Shown here: one piece after another, positions 1-6,798 of the stretch | Layout: each line of letters begins with the position of its first letter | Position numbering within the stretch: the first letter of the stretch is position 1 | Assembly: GCF_007671685.1 (NCBI RefSeq) | Contig: NZ_VCNL01000011.1 | Coordinates: forward strand, 1 to 32,549 | Origin: Halorubrum salsamenti | GTDB lineage: Archaea; Halobacteriota; Halobacteria; Halobacteriales; Haloferacaceae | DNA: 32,549 nt | Direction of reading: 5' to 3' | Notes under the pieces: model-generated | The model's database searches: none | Told to the model about the DNA's origin: nothing | The model's input: only the letters and a program-made list of their open reading frames with translations | Program-made: the position numbers and the translations under genes

Positions 1-25
1 TTTATTCTTTTCGAAATTCTCATCG

Positions 26-77
26 ACCGGCTGTTTCAGGCGAGAATGTGTCTGAAGAATAGGATTTCAACAAGGCC
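26..77. repeat. IS-end-like repeat, copy 1
   Basis: This 52-bp stretch begins ACCGGCTGTTTCAG and ends near GGATTTCAACAAGGCC. It matches, with scattered differences, both arms of the long hairpin at 24364-24475. The shared parts are the ACCGGCT start, the TCTGAAGAA centre and the GGATTTCAACA end. It is probably the terminal segment of an insertion sequence whose body lies outside the window or has been lost. No transposase is present next to it. Confidence 0.5.
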
Positions 78-202
78 TCATCTTCGTGTGGCCCGGGTGT
101 GTTCATGGACCGCGGCTCGAAATTCACTTCCGTCCGATTCCGTACTCGACATACTTATTAAGTATTTAAAACCCCGTATATGGTGGTAGATGGCCGTTTC
201 AA

Positions 203-216
203 CCCCGATATTGGGG
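203..216. promoter_or_regulatory. Palindrome CCCCGATATTGGGG in the nirK promoter
   Basis: A 14-bp near-perfect palindrome (one mismatched pair) lies directly upstream of the AT-rich box at 221-236. A related half-copy, CCCCGTATATGG, starts at 172. With transcription starting near 255, the palindrome centre is at about -45, where an archaeal activator often sits. Nothing here matches the GAACATGTTC sites found before the other denitrification genes, so nirK may use a different operator. The function is inferred from position only. Confidence 0.4.
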
Positions 217-220
217 AACA

Positions 221-236
221 GTATATATTATATATG
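221..236 (+). promoter_or_regulatory. TATA box of nirK
   Basis: GTATATATTATATATG is a strong archaeal TATA element 35-50 nt before the ATG at 271. It predicts a short-leader or leaderless transcript. It also argues against the longer reading frame that opens at 190, because that start would lie upstream of the promoter. Confidence 0.6.
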
Positions 237-270
237 TCACTACGATGCCTCTGTTGAGATGGGAAGCATC

Positions 271-1368
271 ATGTCACAAGACCTCAGCAGGCGGAAGATG
301 GTTGCAGCGCTCGGGATCGGAGCGGTCGGCGCGGTGGCCGGCTGTATCGGCGCGCCGGTGAACGCGGAAACGCCCCCACCGGAGGACCCGAACGAAGAAG
401 TCGTCCCCGAACTGGACCCTGTACGTGACGTCCACGTCGACCGGATCGCGGCCGATCCGACCGACGTCCCGGCGCCTGTGAACTGGGACGAGCCGCGCGA
501 ACACGACGTCACTCTTCGAACAAAGGAGCTTGTCGCGGAGGTTGAGCCCGGAGTCACGTTCAAGTACATGACCTTCGAGGGACAGGTTCCCGGGCCGATG
601 ATCCGCGTCCGGCGGGGCGACACCGTCAACCTCCGGTTCGAGGTCCCGGCCGACGACAACAGCGACATCCACAACGTCGACTTCCACGCCGTGTACGGCC
701 CTGGTGGCGGGGCCGTCGACACGACGCTGGTGCCCGGTGACGACGCGGCGGAACTGAGCTTCCGCGCCGAGTTCCCCGGCCTGTTCACCTACCACTGCGC
801 GGTGCCGGCGATGGACCACCACGTCAGCTCCGGGATGTTCGGCGCGATCCTCGTCGAGCCAGAGGCGGGACTGCCCGCGGTGGACCGCGAGCTCTACCTC
901 GGTCAGCACGAGCTGTACACCAAAGGCGACCTCGGCGAGAAGGGCCACCACGCCTTCGATCACGGTGCGATGCTCGCCGAAGATCCGACGTACGTCGTGT
1001 TCAACGGCGAACACCACGGCTTCACCGAGGATCGGCTCGGACCGATCGGCGCCGAGGTGGGCGAGACCGTTCGCGTGTTCTTTGTGAACGGCGGCCCGAA
1101 CCAGTCCAGCTCGTGGCACCCGATCGGCAACGTCTGGTCGCGGCTGTACCGCGACGGCGACCTCGTCTCCCCGCCAGCGCGATACGTCGAGACCACGCCG
1201 GTCGCGCCCGGCACGGCGACCGTCGGAGAGATGGAACTCGCGGTCCCGGGCCCGATCAAGATCGTCGACCACGCGCTCTCACGGGCCGGACGCCGCGGCG
1301 CACTCGCGGTCGTCGACGTCGAGGGGGAGCCGAATCCGGACGTGTACGATCCCGGATCCGACGAGTAG
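271..1368 (+). CDS. nirK: Copper-containing nitrite reductase (NO-forming)
   Basis: This is a dissimilatory nitrite reductase, which reduces nitrite to nitric oxide outside the membrane. The 365-residue protein begins with a Tat signal (SRRKMVAALG) and a lipobox-like VAGC, so it is probably exported folded and lipid-anchored. Two cupredoxin domains follow. The type 1 copper ligands appear as H134, C176, H184 (or H183) and M189 in a YHC...HH...SGM pattern. The type 2 copper ligands appear as H139 (DFHA), H175 and H283 (SSWHP). The ATG at 271 is preferred because it sits just before the Tat motif and behind the TATA box; 259 is also possible and 190 is unlikely. It heads the denitrification island. 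Its electron donor is usually a small blue copper protein, and only a remnant of one is seen here (near 11600). Confidence 0.93.
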   Translation: MSQDLSRRKMVAALGIGAVGAVAGCIGAPVNAETPPPEDPNEEVVPELDPVRDVHVDRIAADPTDVPAPVNWDEPREHDVTLRTKELVAEVEPGVTFKYMTFEGQVPGPMIRVRRGDTVNLRFEVPADDNSDIHNVDFHAVYGPGGGAVDTTLVPGDDAAELSFRAEFPGLFTYHCAVPAMDHHVSSGMFGAILVEPEAGLPAVDRELYLGQHELYTKGDLGEKGHHAFDHGAMLAEDPTYVVFNGEHHGFTEDRLGPIGAEVGETVRVFFVNGGPNQSSSWHPIGNVWSRLYRDGDLVSPPARYVETTPVAPGTATVGEMELAVPGPIKIVDHALSRAGRRGALAVVDVEGEPNPDVYDPGSDE

Positions 1369-1503
1369 GTTCGGATAATTCGTTGGGTTTTGTTTCCAAG
1401 AAGCTTGTCCGATGTCTTGATTCAGGACGGTCGAATGAAGAGGATATTCGTGGGCTCAGTTGTCAACAGAGGACTTTCGGCTCTGACATCCCGTCTTTGT
1501 CGG

Positions 1504-1515
1504 CGAACATGTTCG
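1504..1515. promoter_or_regulatory. CGAACATGTTCG palindrome, site 1 (multicopper oxidase promoter)
   Basis: This perfect 12-bp palindrome lies 63 nt before the ATG of the multicopper oxidase. An AT-rich box (CCATTAAAC) near 1526 would put the site at about -42 from transcription start, a typical activator position. The same core recurs at 3442, 9323 and 10165. It resembles the motif described upstream of haloarchaeal denitrification genes under NarO control; the exact published spacing is recalled, not checked. Confidence 0.65.
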
Positions 1516-1578
1516 GACTAATTCCCATTAAACAGGGTTTGTCCGGTCCCCTATTTACATGAACTGGCTAGCGCGTAC

Positions 1579-3417
1579 ATGGTTGGTGACGAGACTGGAC
1601 GATCCCAGAGTGATGTTGCACGGCGGCGATTTCTCGCGGCCGTGGGTATCACCGGTACCGCGGCGTTCGCGGGCTGTTCCGCGAAAAGTATCGGCGCTCC
1701 GGTAGCTGCGGGCGACTCAGAAGACGCCGAAGGAGTGTCCGACGGGACCCATTCCTCACCGGATCTCGAACGGTGGGTCGACGAAATACCTCGTCCGGGT
1801 GTTATCGAACCGAGCGGAACGAAAGATGGCCAGCCTCATTACGAGGTGGAGATGGCCGAGATCGAACAGAAGCTCCACCGCGACCTTCCGCCGACGACCC
1901 TGTGGGGCTACGGCGGGCAGTTTCCCGGCCCGACGATCGAAGCCGAACAGGGCGAACCGATTTACGTTCGGTGGCAGAATCACCTCCCGGACGAACACCT
2001 GCTCCCGGAGGATCCGACGATCCACGGCGATATCATCCCGTACGACGAGCCGGGTGCCCGCGTCGTCCCGCACCTCCACGGTGGCAATGTCGAACACGAG
2101 AGCGACGGGAAACCGCAGGCGTGGTTCACCCGCAACTTCGAGCGGACGGGCCCCGACTTCGAGAAGAAGGACTACTACTACGCGAACGACCAGCCGCCCG
2201 CAACACTGTGGTACCACGATCATTCGCTCGGCATCACGCGACTGAATGTCTACGCCGGCCTCGCGGGGTTCTATCTGATCCGGAACGACCACGAACGAGA
2301 GCTCGATCTTCCGACGGGCGACAACGAAATCCCACTCGTGTTGCAGGACCGGAGTTTCAACGAGGACGGCTCGTTATACTACCCGACGGACGTCCCAGCG
2401 ACAGAAGAGGATGAAAACGATTCACATCCCGACCCAAGCATCGTTCCGCAGTTCTACGGTGACACGTCGACGGTCAACGGGAAGGCGTGGCCCCGACTGT
2501 CCGTCGATCCCGAACAGTATCGGTTCCGCCTGCTCAACGGGGCCAACAGCCGATACTACAACCTCAAGCTGCTCGAATACGACGATGAATCGGGCGACAC
2601 GGGTGAGGCGGGGCCGCCGTTCGTCCAGATCGGGAACGACGGCGGGCTCCTCTCGAAACCGGTCGAGACCGCTGACCGTCTCGAACTCGGATCGAGTCAG
2701 CGCGCGGATGTCGTCGTCGACTTCAGCGAGTACGCGGGCGAGACCCTGCTCCTGCATAATAACGCCCCGGCGAAGTATCGCGGGACGAGCGGAATCGGGC
2801 CGGAGGACTCCGAACCCCTCCCGGAGGTCATGCTTATCGACGTGGCAGCCGCGGAGAGCGAGCAGGAGCCAACGCAACTCCCAGACGAACTGACGCAGGT
2901 CCCCGAGATTCCGATCGAATCCGTCGACACCGAACGCTTCCTCACGCTCGCCCGACAAACGGACGAGTACGATCGGCCCCTCTACGCACTCGGGACTCGC
3001 AACGAAAAGATCGGGTACGAACTCACGGACCCGGTCACCGAGACCCCGACGCTTGGGGACACCGAGATCTGGAGTCTCGCCAACTTCACGGGGATGTCCC
3101 ACCCGATACACCTCCACCTCGTTCACTTCCAGGTGTTGGGACGGCAGTCGGCTGCTGATTACGATCCCGCCGAAGACGACATCGATCTGGACGCGCTCGA
3201 TGCCCCCGAGTCGTACGAACTCGGGTGGAACGACGTGGTCACCGTCGACCCAGGTAATGTGGTACACGTGATCGCACACTTCGGGGAGTTCAAGGGGCTG
3301 TTCTCCGATCAGACAGGCGATTACATGTGGCATTGTCACATGATCGAACACGAGGACCACGACATGATGCGACCGTTCAAGGTTCGATCGCCCGATGACG
3401 AGGGTGGAAGCGAGTAG
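1579..3417 (+). CDS. Tat-exported multicopper oxidase (CotA/bilirubin-oxidase-like)
   Basis: This 612-residue protein has all four copper-binding blocks of a multicopper oxidase: HLHGG at 165, WYHDH at 211, HPIHLH at 508 and HCHMIEHEDHDMM at 585, ending with an axial methionine. The N terminus carries a Tat motif (RRRFLAAVG) and a lipobox-like FAGC, so it should act on the outer face of the membrane. The family oxidises phenols, bilirubin, Cu(I) or other metals while reducing oxygen to water. The long acidic insertions are normal for halophiles. It lies in tandem after nirK but has its own promoter with a GAACATGTTC site. That suggests a role tied to oxygen limitation or to protection from Cu(I) or NO. 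The substrate cannot be read from sequence. Confidence 0.88.
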   Translation: MVGDETGRSQSDVARRRFLAAVGITGTAAFAGCSAKSIGAPVAAGDSEDAEGVSDGTHSSPDLERWVDEIPRPGVIEPSGTKDGQPHYEVEMAEIEQKLHRDLPPTTLWGYGGQFPGPTIEAEQGEPIYVRWQNHLPDEHLLPEDPTIHGDIIPYDEPGARVVPHLHGGNVEHESDGKPQAWFTRNFERTGPDFEKKDYYYANDQPPATLWYHDHSLGITRLNVYAGLAGFYLIRNDHERELDLPTGDNEIPLVLQDRSFNEDGSLYYPTDVPATEEDENDSHPDPSIVPQFYGDTSTVNGKAWPRLSVDPEQYRFRLLNGANSRYYNLKLLEYDDESGDTGEAGPPFVQIGNDGGLLSKPVETADRLELGSSQRADVVVDFSEYAGETLLLHNNAPAKYRGTSGIGPEDSEPLPEVMLIDVAAAESEQEPTQLPDELTQVPEIPIESVDTERFLTLARQTDEYDRPLYALGTRNEKIGYELTDPVTETPTLGDTEIWSLANFTGMSHPIHLHLVHFQVLGRQSAADYDPAEDDIDLDALDAPESYELGWNDVVTVDPGNVVHVIAHFGEFKGLFSDQTGDYMWHCHMIEHEDHDMMRPFKVRSPDDEGGSE

Positions 3418-3441
3418 TCGTCGACGGGGGGCGTTCTGACG

Positions 3442-3453
3442 GGAACATGTTCG
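3442..3453. promoter_or_regulatory. GGAACATGTTCG palindrome, site 2 (before the cupin pair)
   Basis: The core GAACATGTTC at 3443-3452 repeats sites 1, 3 and 4 with one outer base changed. It lies about 150 nt before the first cupin, with the AT-containing stretch CCCTATTACC about 10 nt downstream. If used, it gives a leader of roughly 100 nt. Confidence 0.5.
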
Positions 3454-3498
3454 TCCCAACCCTATTACCGCTCCGTGCCGCAGGTTGAGTCGCATGAA

Positions 3499-3514
3499 TT
3501 TAGGCCAACCTAAA
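3499..3514. promoter_or_regulatory. Possible iron-box (DtxR/Idr-like) operator
   Basis: TTTAGGCCAACCTAAA is an inverted repeat with 6-bp arms (TTTAGG/CCTAAA) around four bases. It resembles the TTAGG...CCTAA boxes bound by DtxR-family metal regulators, which exist in haloarchaea. It sits between the GAACATGTTC site and the cupin gene, where a bound repressor could block transcription. This is a motif match only. Confidence 0.35.
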
Positions 3515-3603
3515 AACCATCGAGCGGGCAAATCGTCCATCGCCGGCGCCCGAGCGGCGGTCCGGACAAACGACCGCGGCGCCTGCCGAACGGGTGATCC
3601 GGT

Positions 3604-3984
3604 ATGACGGCCGTTGACTTCGACGCGGAACGGACGTACGACGACGAGAAGTTCTCGACAGTCGAAGTATTTCGGAGCGAACAGATGAAAGTCGTCTGCG
3701 GCTATTTCGAACCGGGACAGTTTATCCCGGTTCACGCTCCATCAAGTGACGTGGTGATCGATGTCCGTTCCGGCACCGGGCTCATCCGCGACGGGGATGC
3801 GGAACACCGCGTCGAACCAGGAGATGTCGTGACCGTCGGAGCGGACACCGACCGCGGTGTCAAGGCCGACGACGACTCGCGGCTCGAAGCGCTGCTCGTC
3901 ACCGCTCCACCGCCGACCGACGCCGAACACGAACCGGTCCGCCGAGGACTCCGAACCGACGAATTCGATCCGACCGATACATGA
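3604..3984 (+). CDS. Cupin-domain protein (partial metal site)
   Basis: A 126-residue single-domain cupin. The strand pattern is visible, from GQFIPVHAP around residue 40 to the second cupin motif PGDVVTVGADTDRGV around 78. It keeps only one of the usual metal-binding histidines, so it may bind metal poorly or have a non-enzymatic role. The C-terminal 25 residues are acidic and proline-rich. Its stop overlaps the next cupin's start by an ATGA tetranucleotide, so the two are translationally coupled and may form a heteromer. It lies downstream of a GAACATGTTC site inside the denitrification island. No specific function is assigned. Confidence 0.75.
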   Translation: MTAVDFDAERTYDDEKFSTVEVFRSEQMKVVCGYFEPGQFIPVHAPSSDVVIDVRSGTGLIRDGDAEHRVEPGDVVTVGADTDRGVKADDDSRLEALLVTAPPPTDAEHEPVRRGLRTDEFDPTDT

Positions 3985-4286
3985 CGACGATACACACCCT
4001 CAACGAACTGGACGGACAGCCCCACGCCAACGTCTTCCCCGACGCTGAACCGAAGACGATCAGACTCACTCTCGACGCGGGCGGCGAAGTCGCTCCTCAC
4101 TCGCATCCCGACCGCAAAATCGTGTTCCATCTCATCGAGGGGGCGATCGAGTTGGAACTCGACGGCGAGACACATGAGCTGTCGGCAGGCGACGTGGCTT
4201 GCTTCGACGGGGACCAAGAGATCGCTCCCCATGCCGTCGAGGATAGCACTGCACTAATCGTCTTGGCGTCTCGGTCAGACGAGTAG
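3981..4286 (+). CDS. Cupin-domain protein with full metal-binding motif
   Basis: A 101-residue cupin starting in the ATGA overlap with the preceding cupin. It carries the HSHP pair in the first cupin motif, a later His (FHLIEGAIEL), the PGD-like SAGDVACF turn and a closing APH. This is the set of residues that normally holds Fe, Mn, Zn or Cu. Small cupins of this kind act as dioxygenases, thiol oxidases or ligand sensors. Its pairing with a cupin lacking the site suggests one catalytic and one structural subunit. The location after nirK and a multicopper oxidase hints at a redox or NO-related role, which is inference. Confidence 0.8.
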   Translation: MTTIHTLNELDGQPHANVFPDAEPKTIRLTLDAGGEVAPHSHPDRKIVFHLIEGAIELELDGETHELSAGDVACFDGDQEIAPHAVEDSTALIVLASRSDE

Positions 4287-4591
4287 CCAGAGGAGAGTGG
4301 TACTGCCTCTGTACACGGAAGACTACCTCTGGTGAAACCTCGGTCTTCAGACGCACTATGGTAAGGAACTACCGGTCGCTGAAGACTGCAACCTTGGTCT
4401 CAGAGGGAAAATGCGTCGCGTCTGCCTCTAGATCGCCAAGGCAGAACGCTTGCTCCAGTATCTCAACTACATCTGATCCGTGATGCTATGGAACTTTCCC
4501 CGAGCAGAGACACCTAACTTCCGCTGAAATCTCCACTTTTCGAACTTATACTAGAGGCGCGACGAAGAACACTTTATTCCGCTGTCTGCGA
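4287..4591. other. Convergent intergenic region, no gene seen
   Basis: The cupin operon ends on the plus strand and the zinc-ribbon gene ends on the minus strand. In between I see no convincing reading frame, RNA gene or repeat. A short run near 4437-4475 could be a decayed coding fragment, but it is broken by a stop and cannot be assigned. Confidence 0.4.
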
Positions 4592-4744
4592 CTACTCCGG
4601 TGCTACAACATCTTCACACACTGGACACTCGGCCCACACGCCCTTGGTGCCGTCGTCCTTCTCATATTCAACAAGAATCCACGCCTCCGAGATGTCCTCA
4701 CCACATTCCGGGCAATGACCGAGAGATGATTCGTCAGCGGTCAT
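4592..4744 (-). CDS. Small zinc-ribbon protein
   Basis: A 50-residue protein with two CxxC knuckles (CPECG near residue 11 and CPVCE near residue 43), which together form a one-zinc ribbon. The ATG at 4744 is preferred to the one at 4795 because the extra N-terminal residues are not acidic and carry no recognisable motif. Haloarchaea encode many such tiny zinc-finger proteins, several with regulatory roles. No partner or target can be read here. It faces away from the next zinc-ribbon gene at 4906. Confidence 0.6.
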   Translation of the reverse strand: MTADESSLGHCPECGEDISEAWILVEYEKDDGTKGVWAECPVCEDVVAPE

Positions 4745-4905
4745 GGAAAGGGATGGAAGAGGCGTGTGACAGTATTCCTTCCAAACAATTGTCAATCGGC
4801 CTTGAACGTAAGCCTTTGGCGGCTACTCGGGTCGAACGCACCGAATTTCTAGGGAATACAGATCACCAGTAGGATTAACTCACAACCACCAGAACTCTGG
4901 ATCCC

Positions 4906-5055
4906 ATGAGTGTCCGCACAGTACTTACACGGCTACTACTCGGTGACAAGACTGAGGTAGTCGTGGAGAGCCGCCAGTGCGGTGAGAATCTTTCATCGGG
5001 GGCAGATGAGTGTCCCACATGTGGGTCGGATGAAATAGAGCGCCTCCAGATTTGA
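4906..5055 (+). CDS. Tiny zinc-finger protein (49 aa)
   Basis: A 49-residue open frame with a CG...CPTCGS arrangement: C25 with G26, then C36 and C39. This resembles the short haloarchaeal zinc-finger proteins of the CPxCGSxEI type. One knuckle has a single cysteine, so the site is incomplete or the metal is shared by a dimer. It is divergent from the zinc-ribbon gene at 4744, and the roughly 160 nt between them could hold both promoters. No specific function is known to me. Confidence 0.5.
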   Translation: MSVRTVLTRLLLGDKTEVVVESRQCGENLSSGADECPTCGSDEIERLQI

Positions 5056-5191
5056 GTAGACTACCGCGGTTGGGATACATCGGTTAATGTCGTCAATCAG
5101 GAGAATTTGCGTGGCTGCGAGACTCTTCTCGAAACCGTTTCCACCAGTGACGTGAATGGACAAACGTGACGTACCTCCGTTTGATCCTAGT

Positions 5192-5310
5192 TTACCTGAA
5201 TTGAGCCGCTAAGGCCCCTTCCTCAACGAGCGACCGGAGGGAGCGAGTAGGGAGGGGATACAGCGCCGCACGATTCTCAGACACGTTCGACGCTCGGACC
5301 ACAGGGCCAC
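5192..5310 (+). mobile_element. Orphan IS200/IS605 right end with tnpB 3' tail, copy A
   Basis: Read in one frame, this segment encodes the end of a TnpB protein (…LRPLPQRATGGSE) with its stop at 5248-5250, followed by about 60 bp of end sequence containing CAGCGCCGCAC. A near-identical segment of the same length lies on the minus strand at 17121-17238. The pattern CCCCTTCCTCAACGAGCG…GCGAGTAGGGAGGGG parallels the right-end hairpin of the intact element at 6686-6735. The rest of that tnpB is missing. It sits directly before the DUF2080-TnpB element and may mark an earlier insertion or a deletion between tandem elements. Confidence 0.6.
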
Positions 5311-5348
5311 CGCCACATTTATGTTGAAATTAAGTGTAAACACAGGCG

Positions 5349-5489
5349 ATGGATAAACACGAAATCGAAGGCCACGAAGTCATCGACGGGACGGCCAAAG
5401 CCACCGGCAACGGCGCTCACGTCCTTGTCCCGAAACGATGGCGTGGCGCGGACGTGAAAGTCGTCAGAACTACCGACCCCGACGAGTAG
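5349..5489 (+). CDS. DUF2080 family transposon-associated protein
   Basis: This 46-residue frame (start MDKHEIEGHE, with the central block AHVLVPKRWRG) matches the DUF2080 family, which is found almost only beside tnpB in haloarchaeal IS elements. The fold looks like an AbrB-type swapped hairpin, as in antitoxins and small DNA-binding proteins. It may regulate tnpB or bind the element ends; its role has not been settled to my knowledge. It ends 9 nt before tnpB, so the two are almost certainly cotranscribed. Confidence 0.8.
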   Translation: MDKHEIEGHEVIDGTAKATGNGAHVLVPKRWRGADVKVVRTTDPDE

Positions 5490-5498
5490 CACCACCCG

Positions 5499-6728
5499 AT
5501 GAACTACAACTACAGGTATCGACTTCGACCGTCCGACGCCCTCGAAGAACAGTTAGCGTGGACTGTCGATACCTGTAGACAGGTCTACAACCACTTCCTC
5601 CACCGCCTGAATCGGAACGACGACACCTCGTCGTACTCTGAACAGAAACTCCTGCCGAGTCTCAAGAAGTGGTGGAGCGACCTAAAAACCGTTCACTCGA
5701 AGGTGCTACAGAAGGTCGTTCAGCGGTTGTACGACAACCTCTCGACACTCCAGGGCCGGAAAGAGAACGGCTACCGCGTTGGGACGCTCAAGTGGAAAGT
5801 ACCGGGTGAGTACCGCAGTTTCACCTACAGTCAATCCGGCTTCAAGCTCAAGAACACGAGCGGTCGGACCCGACTGTGGCTCTCGAAGCTCGGAGAAATC
5901 CCCATCACCTTCCACCGCGACCTCCCCGACGACGCCGAAATCAAGACCGTCACCGTCAAACGCGAACCGACCGGTAAGTGGTACGCCATCCTCGGTGTCG
6001 AAACCCCAAACAACCCACCGGAGAAGCCGGAGAATCCCGAGAAGTGCGTTGGCATCGACGTGGGGATTCTCAAGTACGCCCACGACACGGACGGAACCGC
6101 CGTCGAATCTCTCGACCTGTCCGCCGAGCGGGAGCGGTTGGAACGCGCCCAACGCAACCTCTCGCGGAAACAGCACCGGTCTGCGAATTGGGAGAAACAG
6201 CGCCGAGTTGTGGCCGAACGCTACGCCGAGTTGAAGAACAAGCGCCGCGACTTTCTTCACAAACTCTCGAACTACTATGCCCGCGAATACGACCTCGTGG
6301 CCGTAGAGGATTTGGACGCAAAGGGGTTGGTCGAGCTACCGGGCAACTCTCGGAACCGCGCAGGTGCAGCGTGGGGGACGTTCCTGCGGATGCTGGAGTA
6401 CAAGTGTAAACGCGAAGGGACACACTTCGTCGCTGTGAACCCGAGAGGGACGACGAAAGAGTGCGCGTCCTGCGGCGTTTCAACCGAGAAGCCGTTGTGG
6501 ATCCGGGAACACTCGTGCCCGGCGTGTGGGTTTGAAGCGGATAGGGACGCGAACGCGGCGTGGAACATTCTTTCTCGCGGTATCAGGAAGCGGTTAGGAG
6601 CGGGACGCTCCGAATCAACGCCTGTGGAGACTGCGCTCCCTGTGGATACCTCGGTATCTGCAAAGTGCGTCGTTGAAACAGGAAGCCCCACCCTCAAGGA
6701 GCGAACGGCGTCAGCCGTGAGCGAGTAG
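5499..6728 (+). CDS. tnpB: TnpB RNA-guided endonuclease (IS200/IS605 OrfB)
   Basis: A 409-residue TnpB with all key residues: RuvC aspartate D187 (GIDVG), glutamate E270 (AVEDL) and D350 (DRDANAAW), plus a four-cysteine zinc ribbon at C322, C325, C340 and C343. TnpB proteins are ancestors of Cas12. They use an RNA made from the element's right end to cut target DNA beside a short motif, which helps keep the element in place. The length is normal and I see no frameshift, so it is probably active. In Halobacterium, sense-overlapping transcripts from the 3' ends of tnpB genes have been reported, and the same RNA is expected here. Confidence 0.93.
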   Translation: MNYNYRYRLRPSDALEEQLAWTVDTCRQVYNHFLHRLNRNDDTSSYSEQKLLPSLKKWWSDLKTVHSKVLQKVVQRLYDNLSTLQGRKENGYRVGTLKWKVPGEYRSFTYSQSGFKLKNTSGRTRLWLSKLGEIPITFHRDLPDDAEIKTVTVKREPTGKWYAILGVETPNNPPEKPENPEKCVGIDVGILKYAHDTDGTAVESLDLSAERERLERAQRNLSRKQHRSANWEKQRRVVAERYAELKNKRRDFLHKLSNYYAREYDLVAVEDLDAKGLVELPGNSRNRAGAAWGTFLRMLEYKCKREGTHFVAVNPRGTTKECASCGVSTEKPLWIREHSCPACGFEADRDANAAWNILSRGIRKRLGAGRSESTPVETALPVDTSVSAKCVVETGSPTLKERTASAVSE

Positions 6729-6745
6729 GGTGGGGTAGTTCACTA
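6570..6745 (+). ncRNA. Predicted omega-RNA / sense-overlapping RNA from the tnpB 3' end
   Basis: In this family the guide RNA is transcribed through the 3' part of tnpB and the right end of the element, with the guide lying just past the boundary. The 3' end here folds into a 9-bp stem (6686-6694 with 6727-6735) around a second 5-bp stem. The guide would begin near 6740. The exact 5' end cannot be seen. Inferred from the family and the visible structure. Confidence 0.45.
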
Positions 6746-6798
6746 GAAGTACCCCGTTTAGATAAGACGATTTGATACGGCCGAGTTGACCGAGAAGA

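Larger units (their letters stand above)
5320..6745 (+). mobile_element. IS200/IS605-type (IS1341-like) element with DUF2080 and TnpB, no TnpA
   Basis: The element contains a 46-residue DUF2080 protein followed after 9 nt by tnpB and ends with a structured right end. There is no TnpA (Y1 transposase) gene, so movement would need TnpA in trans. The right end has a 9-bp perfect stem, CCCCACCCT (6686-6694) with AGGGTGGGG (6727-6735), enclosing an inner ACGGC/GCCGT stem. The left boundary is uncertain, since the left end merges with the orphan copy A. The element separates the cupins from the rest of the denitrification island. Confidence 0.7.

Noticed and set aside
190..270. Longer N terminus for NirK starting at 190
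   Set aside because: It would place the start upstream of the TATA box at 221-236 and put 27 non-conserved residues before the Tat signal.
274..1272. Long minus-strand frames opposite nirK, and similar frames opposite the multicopper oxidase and P-type ATPase
   Set aside because: They mirror strong genes with clear motifs. Their products are rich in Arg, His and Val from GC-rich antisense reading.
3494..3607. A 37-codon frame ending in an overlap with the first cupin start
   Set aside because: The product is basic and Arg-rich, unlike haloarchaeal proteins, and the iron-box-like repeat lies inside it, so I take the region as promoter and leader.
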